From NCBI GenBank assembly GCA_964419445.1, contig CAYQPE010000004.1, positions 1 to 53,256 on the forward strand: 53,256 nt of DNA, in the 5' to 3' direction. How positions within the stretch are numbered: position 1 is the first letter of the stretch; every line of letters begins with the position of its first letter. The stretch is from JABHHG01 sp964419445. Its GTDB lineage: Bacteria; Fidelibacterota; Marinisomatia; SCGC-AAA003-L08; D37C17. Positions 8,485-17,220 of the stretch are shown piece by piece. The notes under the pieces were generated by a model. That model did not search any database and was not told the DNA's origin. It saw nothing but the letters and a program-made list of their open reading frames with translations. The position numbers were made by a program, and so were the translations under genes.

Positions 8485-9395
8485 CCAATAAACACTAAAT
8501 ACGCACCAATCATCGCGATGAATATGGAAATTAACCGTCGTTTTGTGAGAGGTTCGCCTAAGAAAATTCGTGCAAAAATTAATATAAAAATGGTGGCAGT
8601 TTGATTCAAAATACTGGCAACAGATGCAGATGTCATGGCCATTCCCATTACCCACATGGCAATACCTAAATAGGTTGCCAACACCGAACTGGTTATAAGA
8701 GGCATCCACAATTTACGGTTCTTCAAAACACCAATAATTTTTCGTTTTCGGTTGGCAATAATCATGATGGTCCCAGATACCAATACTCCAGAAATTAATC
8801 GATATCCAGCTACCCACATTTGAAGTTTGGGTTCATCACTTATAGAATTTAAAATTGGTTTTATCATGACGATACCGATGGCCATCATTGCAATAGAACT
8901 TACTCCTAATATAATGCCTTTTTTAAAATGTTTTCGGTCTGTTGGTATGGTTTGAATTTTTGCTGATGCATACAAAACTGCACCAATAATAAGGGTACCA
9001 CCCAAAAGCTGCATGGATGTTAAGGACTCTCCCAAGAGTATAAACGCAAATAGAATTATAAAAGGGCTATATACTGTATCTACAATGGCAGAAATTCCAG
9101 CACCTAAAATATTCAATGAGTGTAGAAAAATAATATCAGCAATGCCGATGCCGATCATACCACTTACAGATAAAATGGCTAAATCTGTAGTAGAGAAAAT
9201 AGGATTGGGAGAAAGGGGAACACCCAGCACTACGCATGTTAATATGAATAGAAGTAAACCTATGGAGCTTTTTACAGGATTTATCACCATAGGGGATACA
9301 GTTTCCCCAATTTTTTTGAACATGATGACAGCTAATGCCCAAAAAATTGCACTAAGTAATGAGAATAGCTCTCCAGCAAATGGTATAGCGGTCAA
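8481..9395 (-). CDS. EamA/DMT-family membrane transporter
   Basis: The 304-residue protein has about ten hydrophobic segments arranged as two EamA repeats. The first repeat begins L-L-S-A-I-F-W-A-L-A-V-I-M-F-K-K, and the second follows a basic linker (T-D-R-K-H-F-K-K-G). Conserved drug/metabolite-transporter features include the small-residue-rich segment I-L-L-G-E-S-L-T closing repeat one and I-F-L-G-E-P-L-T closing repeat two. The substrate cannot be predicted. The chosen start is TTG at 9395, which has a GAGG site just upstream. Confidence 0.8.
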   Translation of the reverse strand: MTAIPFAGELFSLLSAIFWALAVIMFKKIGETVSPMVINPVKSSIGLLLFILTCVVLGVPLSPNPIFSTTDLAILSVSGMIGIGIADIIFLHSLNILGAGISAIVDTVYSPFIILFAFILLGESLTSMQLLGGTLIIGAVLYASAKIQTIPTDRKHFKKGIILGVSSIAMMAIGIVMIKPILNSISDEPKLQMWVAGYRLISGVLVSGTIMIIANRKRKIIGVLKNRKLWMPLITSSVLATYLGIAMWVMGMAMTSASVASILNQTATIFILIFARIFLGEPLTKRRLISIFIAMIGAYLVFIG

Positions 9396-9470
9396 TTTTA
9401 CCTCAAGAATGAAAGCAAAATTTCGGGAGAAAAAATGGTTTTATACTATATCTTTGTAATAAGTAGGTAA

Positions 9471-9902
9471 TTACTCACATGCTTCTTCACATGCATCCAT
9501 GGTGTTAAATGCTTCTACGCCGCAACAACCAGTGATGAATTCTTCACAATGCCCACTATCTTGATTGTAAAAATATGTGGGGCAAATACCATCACAAGGT
9601 CCAATTTCGGGAATGATGAAACATTCTTCATTAGTGGGATGGAGTATAAGGTTCACTAAGGAAATTACATCCAAAACATTAATGCTTTCATCATCATTAA
9701 AATCACCTGCACAGAGCCAATCCTCCCAAGGGTCATTTTCTGATGGAAGTTGCAAAATAATATTTACCATGGCCACCACATCCAATACATTGATTTCTTC
9801 ATCTTGGGTAAGGTCTCCTTGGGTACATGTGATTTCTTCTTCACTCTGGGTAGCCTTGCCACACCGGTTGGCTGGTGCCATCAATTTCCATACCATCATC
9901 AC
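9471..9902 (-). CDS. Secreted protein, downstream fragment: dockerin-like pair plus Kunitz-like domain
   Basis: This frame holds the C-terminal half of a secreted protein whose N-terminal half is in another frame at 9841-10497. The meaningful sequence begins near 9845 (S-E-E-E-I-T-C); the part up to 9902 looks like out-of-frame overlap. It carries a pair of dockerin-like repeats (G-D-L-T-Q-D-E-E-I-N-V-L-D-V-V and G-D-F-N-D-D-E-S-I-N-V-L-D-V-I, both ending N-I/L-I-L). A Kunitz/BPTI-like domain follows in the last 50 residues: C-x5-I-G-P-C, Y-F-Y-N-Q-D-S-G-H-C-E-E-F, T-G-C-C-G, then D-A-C-E-E-A-C. The six canonical Kunitz Cys positions are all present, with two extra Cys. The protein ends directly after the last Cys. 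Confidence 0.65.
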   Translation of the reverse strand: MMMVWKLMAPANRCGKATQSEEEITCTQGDLTQDEEINVLDVVAMVNIILQLPSENDPWEDWLCAGDFNDDESINVLDVISLVNLILHPTNEECFIIPEIGPCDGICPTYFYNQDSGHCEEFITGCCGVEAFNTMDACEEACE

Positions 9903-10497
9903 CTACACACCAACAATAACCTGTAGATGTCCAACATTGCATTGGCTCCCATTCGCAATCTTCTGTACATTCAGGTATATAGCAACCTAATCCTCCGCAT
10001 TCAGCTTCTGCAATTTCTGCAGCCTCGCAACAATTAGTAGGTTCACTTGCAGGACATTCTGCTACCCAATTGGGGGCTTGCCCATAACAATCAGCATCCA
10101 TAATATAACAGTCATCGTTGCATTGAAACCCCTCTGGTGCAAGAGGTTGCCAAAAACAGCCAGTATCGAAGCAGTCATTACAGTTTGTATTGTTTGTACA
10201 TTCAGGAGGGTTATCCGTAATAATATTAATTTCATCCACATCTATTGCACCACATTCAACACACCAAGTCTGTTCACCCCAAACCTCCACATGTTGGCCA
10301 ACAAATTCATATAAGTTTATAATTGGGGTATCTGTGAGATTAGTATGAGTATAGCCTGAATCAGGAATAAGTTGGTACATGCTACAGAGATCCATGCAAA
10401 AGCTGGCTTCAATGGGTTGGACAACTCCACGGGCGTATTCACGAGGGAAAATACTCCCCATCAATATGAATAATAACCATATACTTTTATACTTCAT
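9841..10497 (-). CDS. Secreted Cys-rich protein, upstream fragment with thyroglobulin type-1-like domain
   Basis: The 218-residue fragment starts with a signal peptide (M-K-Y-K-S-I-W-L-L-F-I-L-M-G-S-I-F) behind an excellent AGGAGG site 4 nt from ATG 10497. After a small domain with W-C-V-E-C-G-A-I-D-V and several CxxC-like knots, the last 60 residues read as a thyroglobulin type-1 repeat. This shows G-C-Y-I-P-E-C, P-M-Q-C, S-T-G-Y-C-W-C-V, D-G-x-E-I-D-G-T and Q-G-Y-P-E. The next residue should be the sixth Cys, but the codon is TGA. The dockerin and Kunitz part continues one frame over, so this looks like one gene broken by a small indel, either real or an assembly error. Thyroglobulin-1 domains are known mainly as animal cysteine-protease inhibitors. 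Confidence 0.65.
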   Translation of the reverse strand: MKYKSIWLLFILMGSIFPREYARGVVQPIEASFCMDLCSMYQLIPDSGYTHTNLTDTPIINLYEFVGQHVEVWGEQTWCVECGAIDVDEINIITDNPPECTNNTNCNDCFDTGCFWQPLAPEGFQCNDDCYIMDADCYGQAPNWVAECPASEPTNCCEAAEIAEAECGGLGCYIPECTEDCEWEPMQCWTSTGYCWCVGDDGMEIDGTSQPVWQGYPE

Positions 10498-10511
10498 AAG
10501 ACCTCCTTGAG

Positions 10512-10544
10512 GAAAATAAAGGGAGGTAGAAAAAATTACCTCCC
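10512..10544 (-). terminator. Intrinsic terminator of the large dockerin gene
   Basis: On the minus strand an 8-bp stem (GGGAGGTA/TACCTCCC, arms at 10537-10544 and 10521-10528) is followed by a T-rich TTTATTTT tract. It sits right after the stop of the large surface protein gene and just upstream of the ribosome site of the thyroglobulin-domain gene, so the second gene may depend on read-through or its own promoter. Confidence 0.7.
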
Positions 10545-10551
10545 CAAAAAA

Positions 10552-13490
10552 TTATTTCATAAGCATCATTTTTTTAGTGAATGACTCACCATCAACTATG
10601 AGGCGTGCAATATACATACCACTGGGCAAGCCATTGGCCGTCCACGACACGGAGAATTCACCTGGATATTGTTGGCCATTTACCAAAGATTCAACCATTC
10701 GTCCAGACAAATTATATACAGATAATTCTACCATTGCATCATGGGAGAGAGTATATGAAATGGTGGTTTGTGGGTTGAATGGATTTGGATAATTATCCTT
10801 TAAAGCAACCCATTGTGGTAAGGCTTCTACATGGGCAAGAATCATGTTTCCTTGAGCATCTGCGATGATCACATCAGAAATTTCAGAAGTTTCATTGAGC
10901 TCAATGATGCTTCTACCATTTAACAAATCGCCATCAAAGTTATATGCTACAATGGTATTTCCATGAGTATTAACGGTCCATCCTTCTGGAATTTGTATCC
11001 CGTCCACACCAACAACATCTACAAATTCAATTTGGAAACCTGCCACATGCTCACCCTGAATATGAATGGTTTTATCTTTGTAATACACCTCTGCATCACC
11101 TGTATCAAATCGTTGCAAATCATCACCATAGAGAATGATATTCACTACATTTACAATATCTAATATGTTGATGTCTCCATCATTGTTTAAATCTGCAGCA
11201 GAAAATTCATAGTCTGTAGGCTCTTCAACTTGAAGTGCAAAGTTTACCATATTTACAATATCCACCACGTTTACATCTCCATCACCATTTACGTCTCCAG
11301 GCTGGCCAAAGGTTACTACTGAACCTTCACCTGCTGATGGAATTTCATTAGCATCAGGGTCAGACACTAAAGTATAGTTAAATGTCAAAGGAAGCTCAGT
11401 CCCAGCAGGAACTGAACCCTCAACAGTAAATGACAGATTGGCCACATGGTGAGTTTCACCGGGCTCATAGGCACAGCCCTCAAGACTGAACATAATACCC
11501 CAGAGTTGTCCATATACATCATTAGCATCACCACTGAAGCATGGATCTAACACTTCCAATTCACCTGGAATAAAATAGTAATCCCAAGATTCATTCAGTG
11601 GATATACTGCAAATTGTAATCCACCTACTGGTTGGTTGCTAAGTAGGAATAATGGTACAGTGAATCCATCCTGATTTCCAATACTATTACCTAAACTAAG
11701 GAATGCCTCAGCATCAGTTCCACCGCCATTATAGAGCATGAAATTAGCCTCAATGATGCCAAATATTTCAAAAGTCTGAGTGAATGATTCATACCCATCT
11801 TTTGTAACAGTTACTTCATATAAATCGGGGAATGCTACGTGGAGCCAGTAATAACCTTCTTCACCTGAGGTTGTTTCAAATACGTCACCACTAGAAAGAC
11901 AAACTGCACGAATTTGTGCTCCCGCTAATGGATATGATTCACCATTTGCACTTTCAGTTCCAGAAACTTGACCGCTTAATGCATAAATATCTGGATAATA
12001 AAACTCACCCAATTGGAAATTGAGTTGATTTTCACTCATTGGTTCAATATAGACATCATGTGTTTCTGAATCTTCGTATGCTGAGGCTGTTACTAAATAT
12101 GCCCCTGCAGGAAGTGAAATTTCATATTGTCCCATTTCATTGGTAGATGTTTCAAAAACGTCAATAGTAACACCATCTTCACCTATGCGTTCAGCACGGA
12201 TATGGGCATTAGCTACCAGTTCAATGGCATCGCCCCAAACATATTCTACATTTCCATATAGAACACCATTCTCTTCTTCTTCATCCTCAAAAATATCAGC
12301 GCAATCGAAAGCACCATTTAGGCATTGCTCACAAATTCCTGAAAGTTCCATGAGGAATCCATATGTTTCTTCATCACAATCTGAAATGCACTGACTATTA
12401 GGTTGAACTATTTCAATAATCCATTGACAGGTTGCATCGGCATCTTCCTCAGGATTAACATCACCAATACCTGGACAATCTAGTAAACATTCAGGTGGTC
12501 CGTCATCTCCACCATCATCACATTCATCAATGGGTTCATCACAATTTCCAGGACCACATGATGTTGGATATAATAGTCCATCTATACATGTAACTACGTG
12601 GGCACATTCCAAATCTGGATCACAGTCATCACCACCTGCAAGGTCACAAGTAGCTTCACATTCTTCAACAGACTCAAAGAATGAATTTGCATGATCGTTA
12701 CCAAATTGGTCTATAGTACCACATCCCGAGAACCATGTACATTCATTGCCATTATAACCGATGCCAATAATCATTTCGCAATCACCAAAATGGAAATCGC
12801 TTAAATCCTCACATTCTGGGTCTGGATGGGGTTCATCCCACGCACAGGCAATATTACTGGGTTCAGACTCATTGCCATTTTGTACGGCTGTTACTTTAAA
12901 GCAAAGTTCTTCAGGCCACCAGAAATCTCCCAACATATATTCAAAATGGGGAGTCGTTGTTTCTGCCACTAAATCCCATTCCAAATCATCCCATCCATAA
13001 TAAACATATACATTAAAATGTGTAGTAGATTGTGATGGGTCAGTATTTGCATTACCATGATACCAATTCAAATAAACGATTCCACCCAGTGGCATGGGTT
13101 CAAATTCAGCAGTTAAATCATAGGGTGCAGATACATGATCACCACCATCGTCAAATTCTAAACATGCTGTATTACTGGGTTCAGATTCCATTCCCCCATA
13201 GAGAGCAGTTACTTTAAAACATGGATTATCAATAATCGTGTTGATAGCCAACTGGAACTCGAAACGAGTTTCGCCTGTAGTACCAAGCAAGAACCATTCT
13301 GCATCATCATGCCAATTATTTTGCATATATACATTGTACATGGGGAATGCCCCTGTATTTGCATCTACACCTTCCCATTCTAAAATGGCAGTAAGATTAT
13401 CATCAGCTAAAAATGCCTCTAGGTTGGATGGCGATGGGTTGGGGTTATCAAAATTGTTAAAGTGGAAGTTAAGCTCTGTTTCTTCATTTG
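10552..13490 (-). CDS. Giant secreted modular protein, C-terminal part (FnIII, Kunitz/Kazal-like, cohesin-like, dockerin, T9SS sorting domain)
   Basis: The frame is open from the assembly gap at 13490 (first readable residues E-E-T-E-L-N-F-H-F) to TAA at 10552, about 979 residues. Modules in order are three fibronectin type III-like domains; a Kunitz-like domain (about 12645-12815); a Kazal-like Cys motif (V-T-C-I-D-G-L-L-Y-P-T-S-C near 12515-12635); another Cys-rich segment; and two carboxypeptidase-regulatory-like beta sandwiches. A cohesin-like domain (V-G-G-L-Q-F-A-V-Y then an S-F-T-V-E-G strand) follows. Next comes a dockerin-like pair (G-D-V-N-G-D-G-D-V-N-V-V-D-I-V and D-L-N-N-D-G-D-I-N-I-L-D-I-V). 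The C-terminus is a T9SS/FlgD-like domain with Y-P-N-P-F-N-P, ending K-K-M-M-L-M-K. It is exported and probably surface-attached, with a role in adhesion or assembly inferred. It almost certainly continues the N-terminal part across the gap; the frames differ because the gap length is arbitrary. Confidence 0.85.
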
Positions 13491-13590
13491 NNNNNNNNNN
13501 NNNNNNNNNNNNNNNNNNNNNNNNNNNNNNNNNNNNNNNNNNNNNNNNNNNNNNNNNNNNNNNNNNNNNNNNNNNNNNNNNNNNNNNNNN
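13491..13590. other. Assembly gap (100 N) inside the giant surface protein gene
   Basis: Exactly 100 undetermined bases. The coding frames on the two sides do not match at this length, yet both sides are open and of the same domain style. The true gap size therefore probably differs from 100 by a non-multiple of three. Confidence 0.95.
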
Positions 13591-14654
13591 GCTCCTGCCA
13601 CTGGGAATTCAGGCCCCATGGGTGACATTTGCGCCGTTACTTGTCCATAAAGTACTGCCGTGGAGGGTTCATTATTTTCTTCAGGGTCTAAATAAAAGTC
13701 TGAATATATGGGATAGCACTCATTAAGGCTGGGGTCAAGGGTATTGCATAAGTCCCAAATTTCACCCTCAATGGATTCATACCCTTCAGCTTCTATAGAA
13801 TATGCATGAGCAGACATGACCACATCGCCAAATTCAAAATAGCCATCGTCATTGGTTTCAGCTTCAGCCAAAAGCCCACCTGTAAATCCACCATATAATT
13901 TTACATGTACATTATGGAGGGGTGTAGGTAGCCCAGTTGTATTTGGATAATTTGCAAATACATTCCCACTAAAATATACTTCAGGATTTTGGTTTGTTGA
14001 TGGGTTTAAATAAAATTCGTGACCCAATACAGGTTCCGAAAAGTTTATCCATTCTTCGTGTATTTCATAGCCCTCTGCTGAAATTTTAACCATGGCATCT
14101 GTGAACCATGCACCTCCAGGGGTAAAGGTATATTCAAATTCAAAATATCCTTCATCATTGGTTTCTGTTTCAAAATAAAGCTCAAATCCCCAATCGTTTC
14201 CGCCAAAAATTTCCACATGTGCACCTGCAATATGCTCAAATGCTGGTAGCATTGATCCCATGTTTCCAAATACAAATCCACTAAAAAATAAATTTTGATT
14301 TGTATTATTGTCTTCTGGTAAGTAAAAATCATGGGAAGCACCGTTTTCATCTATATATATAGTTGCCTCTTGGGTAACCCAACCGTCTTTACTACATGAT
14401 ACAAAATAGTAACCGCTGGGTAATTCCATGGCATAGTGGCCATAATCATTGGCTGAAGCCATATAGCTATCTGTAACCAAACCATTTTGTCCACCAGAAG
14501 CAGTAATAGTTGCACCCGGTACAGGGCACCCTATGGGTCCACCTAAACAACCATTATCAGCCCATACATTGCCCTCTAATTGAGTAGCAAAAATTGGGGA
14601 TATCATTAAGATTAATGTAAAAATTAAAGATGAAATTTTGTTTCTGAGTTGCAT
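13591..14654 (-). CDS. Giant secreted modular protein, N-terminal part (signal peptide and carboxypeptidase-regulatory-like repeats)
   Basis: The start chosen is ATG 14654. The in-frame ATG at 14669 overlaps the GGAGG ribosome site that serves 14654 at 8-nt spacing. A signal peptide (M-Q-L-R-N-K-I-S-S-L-I-F-T-L-I-L-M-I-S) precedes four carboxypeptidase-regulatory-like beta-sandwich repeats. Each has a P-x-x-G/N-A/V-x-V opening, a T-N-D-E/D-G-Y-F-E-F centre and a G-Y-E/D turn, linked by short D-P-x-x-N-x-N hinges. The fourth repeat runs into the gap at P-V-A-G-A. These domains are structural or ligand-binding scaffolds on secreted proteins. The rest of the protein is the 10552-13490 feature. 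Confidence 0.85.
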
Positions 14655-14770
14655 AATTCGTACCTCCATGTATTAATAATGCAGAAAAATAGGATTTAAT
14701 TTACAACCAAAAGTAGGGGATGAATCGAAAATCTGTAGAAATGTTACAATTTGTTACAAGCCAAGTATGA

Positions 14771-14803
14771 ACAAATAAAATGCCCAGGAGGGGGATCCTG
14801 GGC
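14771..14803 (-). terminator. Intrinsic terminator at the end of the cysteine operon
   Basis: On the minus strand a perfect 9-bp stem (TGCCCAGGA/TCCTGGGCA, 14781-14803) is followed by TTTTATTTGT. It lies 85 nt after the DUF4395 stop. A second smaller hairpin (CCATCT/AGATGG, 14814-14835) precedes it. Confidence 0.75.
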
Positions 14804-14887
14804 ACTTGCTTAACCATCTCGGAGGAGGTAGATGGGGTTTCATCAATGTTACAGATTGCATACGTAACCCATTCACCTTTGTTCCCA

Positions 14888-15406
14888 TTATTTTATTGCA
14901 TAAGAAATATTATTACATTTTTCACATATTGATTGGGGAATCCACCCCCATTTCATCATTAGTTTAAAAAACCAGCAACCTGCACAAAATCCTATTATTG
15001 ATTCTAATGATGCAAAAATAGTGAGAATACTCATGAGGATATTTGCATAATCTATGTTGCCATATAAAAATAAGAAAATTGATGTTGTGGTAAAAATAAG
15101 TCCTATAAATTGAGCAAACCGTTTTGGTGGCCCAGGACATTTATTGTATGGATTTCCAATTTTAGGAATAATAATTTTTGTTACCAGTAATGCAATGGGG
15201 CTTAAGGTTGGACCTGCAAGTACACGAGCTAAAAATCCATATGCCAATACATAAAGAATGAATACATGTTGGCTTAGTAAAAATGATAGGGAAAGAACCA
15301 CAATGAAACCCGCAACTATTCTGGCGGCATATTCATTTATCGTTTTTGGAAATGAAAATATGGTTTTTAATATTGAGGGATGTTGCTGTCGATCTGTCTG
15401 GACCAT
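14888..15406 (-). CDS. DUF4395 family membrane protein
   Basis: The 172-residue protein matches DUF4395: four hydrophobic segments, the signature G-F-L-A-R-V-L-A-G-P-T-L-S-P-I-A near residues 77-92, and a membrane-embedded Cys motif F-C-A-G-C-W. It is the last gene of the cysteine operon and overlaps the end of the CysO-MoeZ-rhodanese gene by 40 bp. No alternative Met exists near its N-terminus and a GGTGG site precedes ATG 15406, so the overlap looks real. The family often sits beside rhodanese or thioredoxin genes. A role in moving or handling sulfur species at the membrane is an inference from that context. Confidence 0.8.
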   Translation of the reverse strand: MVQTDRQQHPSILKTIFSFPKTINEYAARIVAGFIVVLSLSFLLSQHVFILYVLAYGFLARVLAGPTLSPIALLVTKIIIPKIGNPYNKCPGPPKRFAQFIGLIFTTTSIFLFLYGNIDYANILMSILTIFASLESIIGFCAGCWFFKLMMKWGWIPQSICEKCNNISYAIK

Positions 15407-16782
15407 GCCAAAATACCACCTTTTAAATTTTTCACATACTTAAAATTATGATCAATTAATAGTTTACAAATTTTTGCTGAACGCCCTCCAGATTTACATT
15501 GTACAATTATTTCAGACTCTGGATTTAATTCACTCAATCTATTTTCAACCTCTCTCATAGGGATATGATATGTGCCCTCAATTTTTGCAATGTTCAACTC
15601 AAAGGGCTCTCTCACATCTAACACAAATGGTTGAGAATTTTCATCAAACATTGTTTTTAATTCACCCACTGAAATTTCTTCAAATTCATCTTTTTTCTCT
15701 TCTGCTTTAGGAATACCACAGAATTGTTGATAATCAATGAGTTCTGTTACAGAAGGATGCTCACCACAAACTACACATTGGGGGTCCTTTTGAATTTTCA
15801 GTTCATTAAATTCCAAGTCTAAAGCATCAAACAATAAAAAGCGACCTTTCATGGGGTTCCCAATTCCCACAATGAGTTTAATGGCTTCATTGGCTTGGAG
15901 ACATCCAATGATGCCCGGCAATACCCCAATAACACCGCCCTCTGCACAAGAGGGAACCAACCCAGGTGGGGGAGGTGATGGATATAAACATCGATAGCAT
16001 GGTCCGTCTTCATAGTTGAATACAGATACTTGTCCATCGAAACGATAAATACTACCATATACATTTGGGATGCCACTCATTACACATGCATCATTTACTA
16101 AATATCGTGTAGGGAAATTATCGGTACCATCTAAAACCATATCATAATTTTTCACAATTTCCAGTGCATTTTCAGAGGATAATGCAACGGGATGGAGGTT
16201 GATGGTGATGTGGGGATTCAAATTTTGAAGCCGATCTTTTGCCGCTTCCAGTTTGGGTTGCCCCTTTTGTGACACCCCATACAGTATTTGCCGTTGGAGG
16301 TTAGATTCATCCACCACATCAAAATCAACAATACCAATGGTACCTACACCTGCAGCAGCTAAGTATAGTGCAACGGGGGAACCCAGCCCACCAGCACCTA
16401 CTATCAGTACTTTTGCTGCCTTTAATTTTTTTTGTCCATTTTCACCAACTTCAGGTAATGTAATATGTCGACTATATCGAGCCAATTCTGGTGGTGTGAG
16501 ATCATCAACACCACCAGCAATTGAAGGAATTATTCTCACATCAGAATTATCACTAATTGTAGCATCAAGACCACCATTATGCCGTATATCTTCATTGTTT
16601 ACAAAGATATTTACAAAATTTCTCAAGTCTCCATTATCTTCAACTAAATGATTTTTAATATCTGGATGTGCTTCAAATAATTCGTCAAGTACATGTTTTA
16701 TAGTTCCACCATTTACTTCAATTGCAGCTTGACCTGCTGTAAATCGACGTAGAGGCGATGGAATTCGCAATTGACTTGCCAT
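15367..16782 (-). CDS. CysO-like sulfur carrier fused to MoeZ-type E1 enzyme and rhodanese
   Basis: The 471-residue fusion has three parts. Residues 1-91 are a ubiquitin-fold sulfur carrier closest in my recognition to mycobacterial CysO (L-R-I-P-S-P-L-R, then F-V-N-I-F-V-N-N-E-D-I-R, ending I-A-G-G at 88-91). Residues 92-360 are an E1-like MoeB/ThiF adenylyltransferase with the ATP loop G-A-G-G-L-G-S at 129-135 and two zinc Cys pairs (C-Y-R-C, C-V-V-C). The C-terminal 100 residues are a rhodanese domain with active-site C-K-S-G-G-R-S. In the CysO pathway the E1 adenylates the carrier C-terminal Gly and the rhodanese supplies sulfur as thiocarboxylate. Here that Gly-Gly is internal, so it must be freed by proteolysis, perhaps by the adjacent JAMM enzyme. 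The start ATG overlaps the previous stop (TAATG). Confidence 0.88.
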   Translation of the reverse strand: MASQLRIPSPLRRFTAGQAAIEVNGGTIKHVLDELFEAHPDIKNHLVEDNGDLRNFVNIFVNNEDIRHNGGLDATISDNSDVRIIPSIAGGVDDLTPPELARYSRHITLPEVGENGQKKLKAAKVLIVGAGGLGSPVALYLAAAGVGTIGIVDFDVVDESNLQRQILYGVSQKGQPKLEAAKDRLQNLNPHITINLHPVALSSENALEIVKNYDMVLDGTDNFPTRYLVNDACVMSGIPNVYGSIYRFDGQVSVFNYEDGPCYRCLYPSPPPPGLVPSCAEGGVIGVLPGIIGCLQANEAIKLIVGIGNPMKGRFLLFDALDLEFNELKIQKDPQCVVCGEHPSVTELIDYQQFCGIPKAEEKKDEFEEISVGELKTMFDENSQPFVLDVREPFELNIAKIEGTYHIPMREVENRLSELNPESEIIVQCKSGGRSAKICKLLIDHNFKYVKNLKGGILAWSRQIDSNIPQY

Positions 16783-17219
16783 TATTTATTCTCCTTTATA
16801 GTTACATATTCTTCATTAAAATAAGATCGATCTTGGCTCAGTTGCCATGACCTAAAACTCACAGCTCGACCTGCATGTACAGCAATAATGATATAGCTAA
16901 ACCCAGGCCAAGCATGTTGGCGATCAAACTCAGAGGGTTTGTCTGGATGGTCTGGATGTGAATGTACAATACTGATTACAGATAACCCTTGTGTATCGGC
17001 TTTATCTTCAGCATTTTGATAGGCTAAAGGATTAATAAGAAATCGCCGTTCTCTATTTTCTTCCTTCGTATTTGATGCAGGGATATACTCCACTGCTTCG
17101 CCTTGTCCATCTGAGGTAAAATTACCCAAGATAAATCCACAACACTCATGGGGGAAATCTTGCTCACCATGAGCTTTAAATTCTTCTATAATTTTATTTG
17201 TTAAAATAATTCCAGCCAT
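16782..17219 (-). CDS. JAMM/Mec-type metalloprotease (CysO-cysteine hydrolase-like)
   Basis: The product (145 residues from ATG 17219) is a JAMM-family Zn-dependent isopeptidase. It has an N-terminal Glu in P-H-E-C-C-G-F-I-L-G, then the metal motif H-S-H-P-x7-S-x2-D (H-S-H-P-D-H-P-D-K-P-S-E-F-D). The close relative Mec+ of mycobacteria releases cysteine from the CysO-cysteine adduct. ATG 17219 is preferred over the in-frame ATG at 17240 because GGAG lies 6 nt upstream and it avoids a 20-bp overlap with cysM. It ends overlapping the fused carrier gene by one base. A second possible role is cutting the carrier free of its E1 fusion after Gly-Gly. Confidence 0.88.
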   Translation of the reverse strand: MAGIILTNKIIEEFKAHGEQDFPHECCGFILGNFTSDGQGEAVEYIPASNTKEENRERRFLINPLAYQNAEDKADTQGLSVISIVHSHPDHPDKPSEFDRQHAWPGFSYIIIAVHAGRAVSFRSWQLSQDRSYFNEEYVTIKENK

Positions 17220-17220
17220 A

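Noticed and set aside
13419..13490. Continuation of the giant protein's N-terminal frame past the 100-N gap (ending K-K-Q-S-L-T-S)
   Set aside because: It is an artefact of the arbitrary gap length; the FnIII-coding frame on that side is a different phase.
9471..14654. Eukaryotic contamination because of thyroglobulin, Kunitz and Kazal-like domains
   Set aside because: The same proteins carry bacterial ribosome sites, signal peptides, dockerin repeats and an NPFNP sorting domain, and base composition matches the neighbours.
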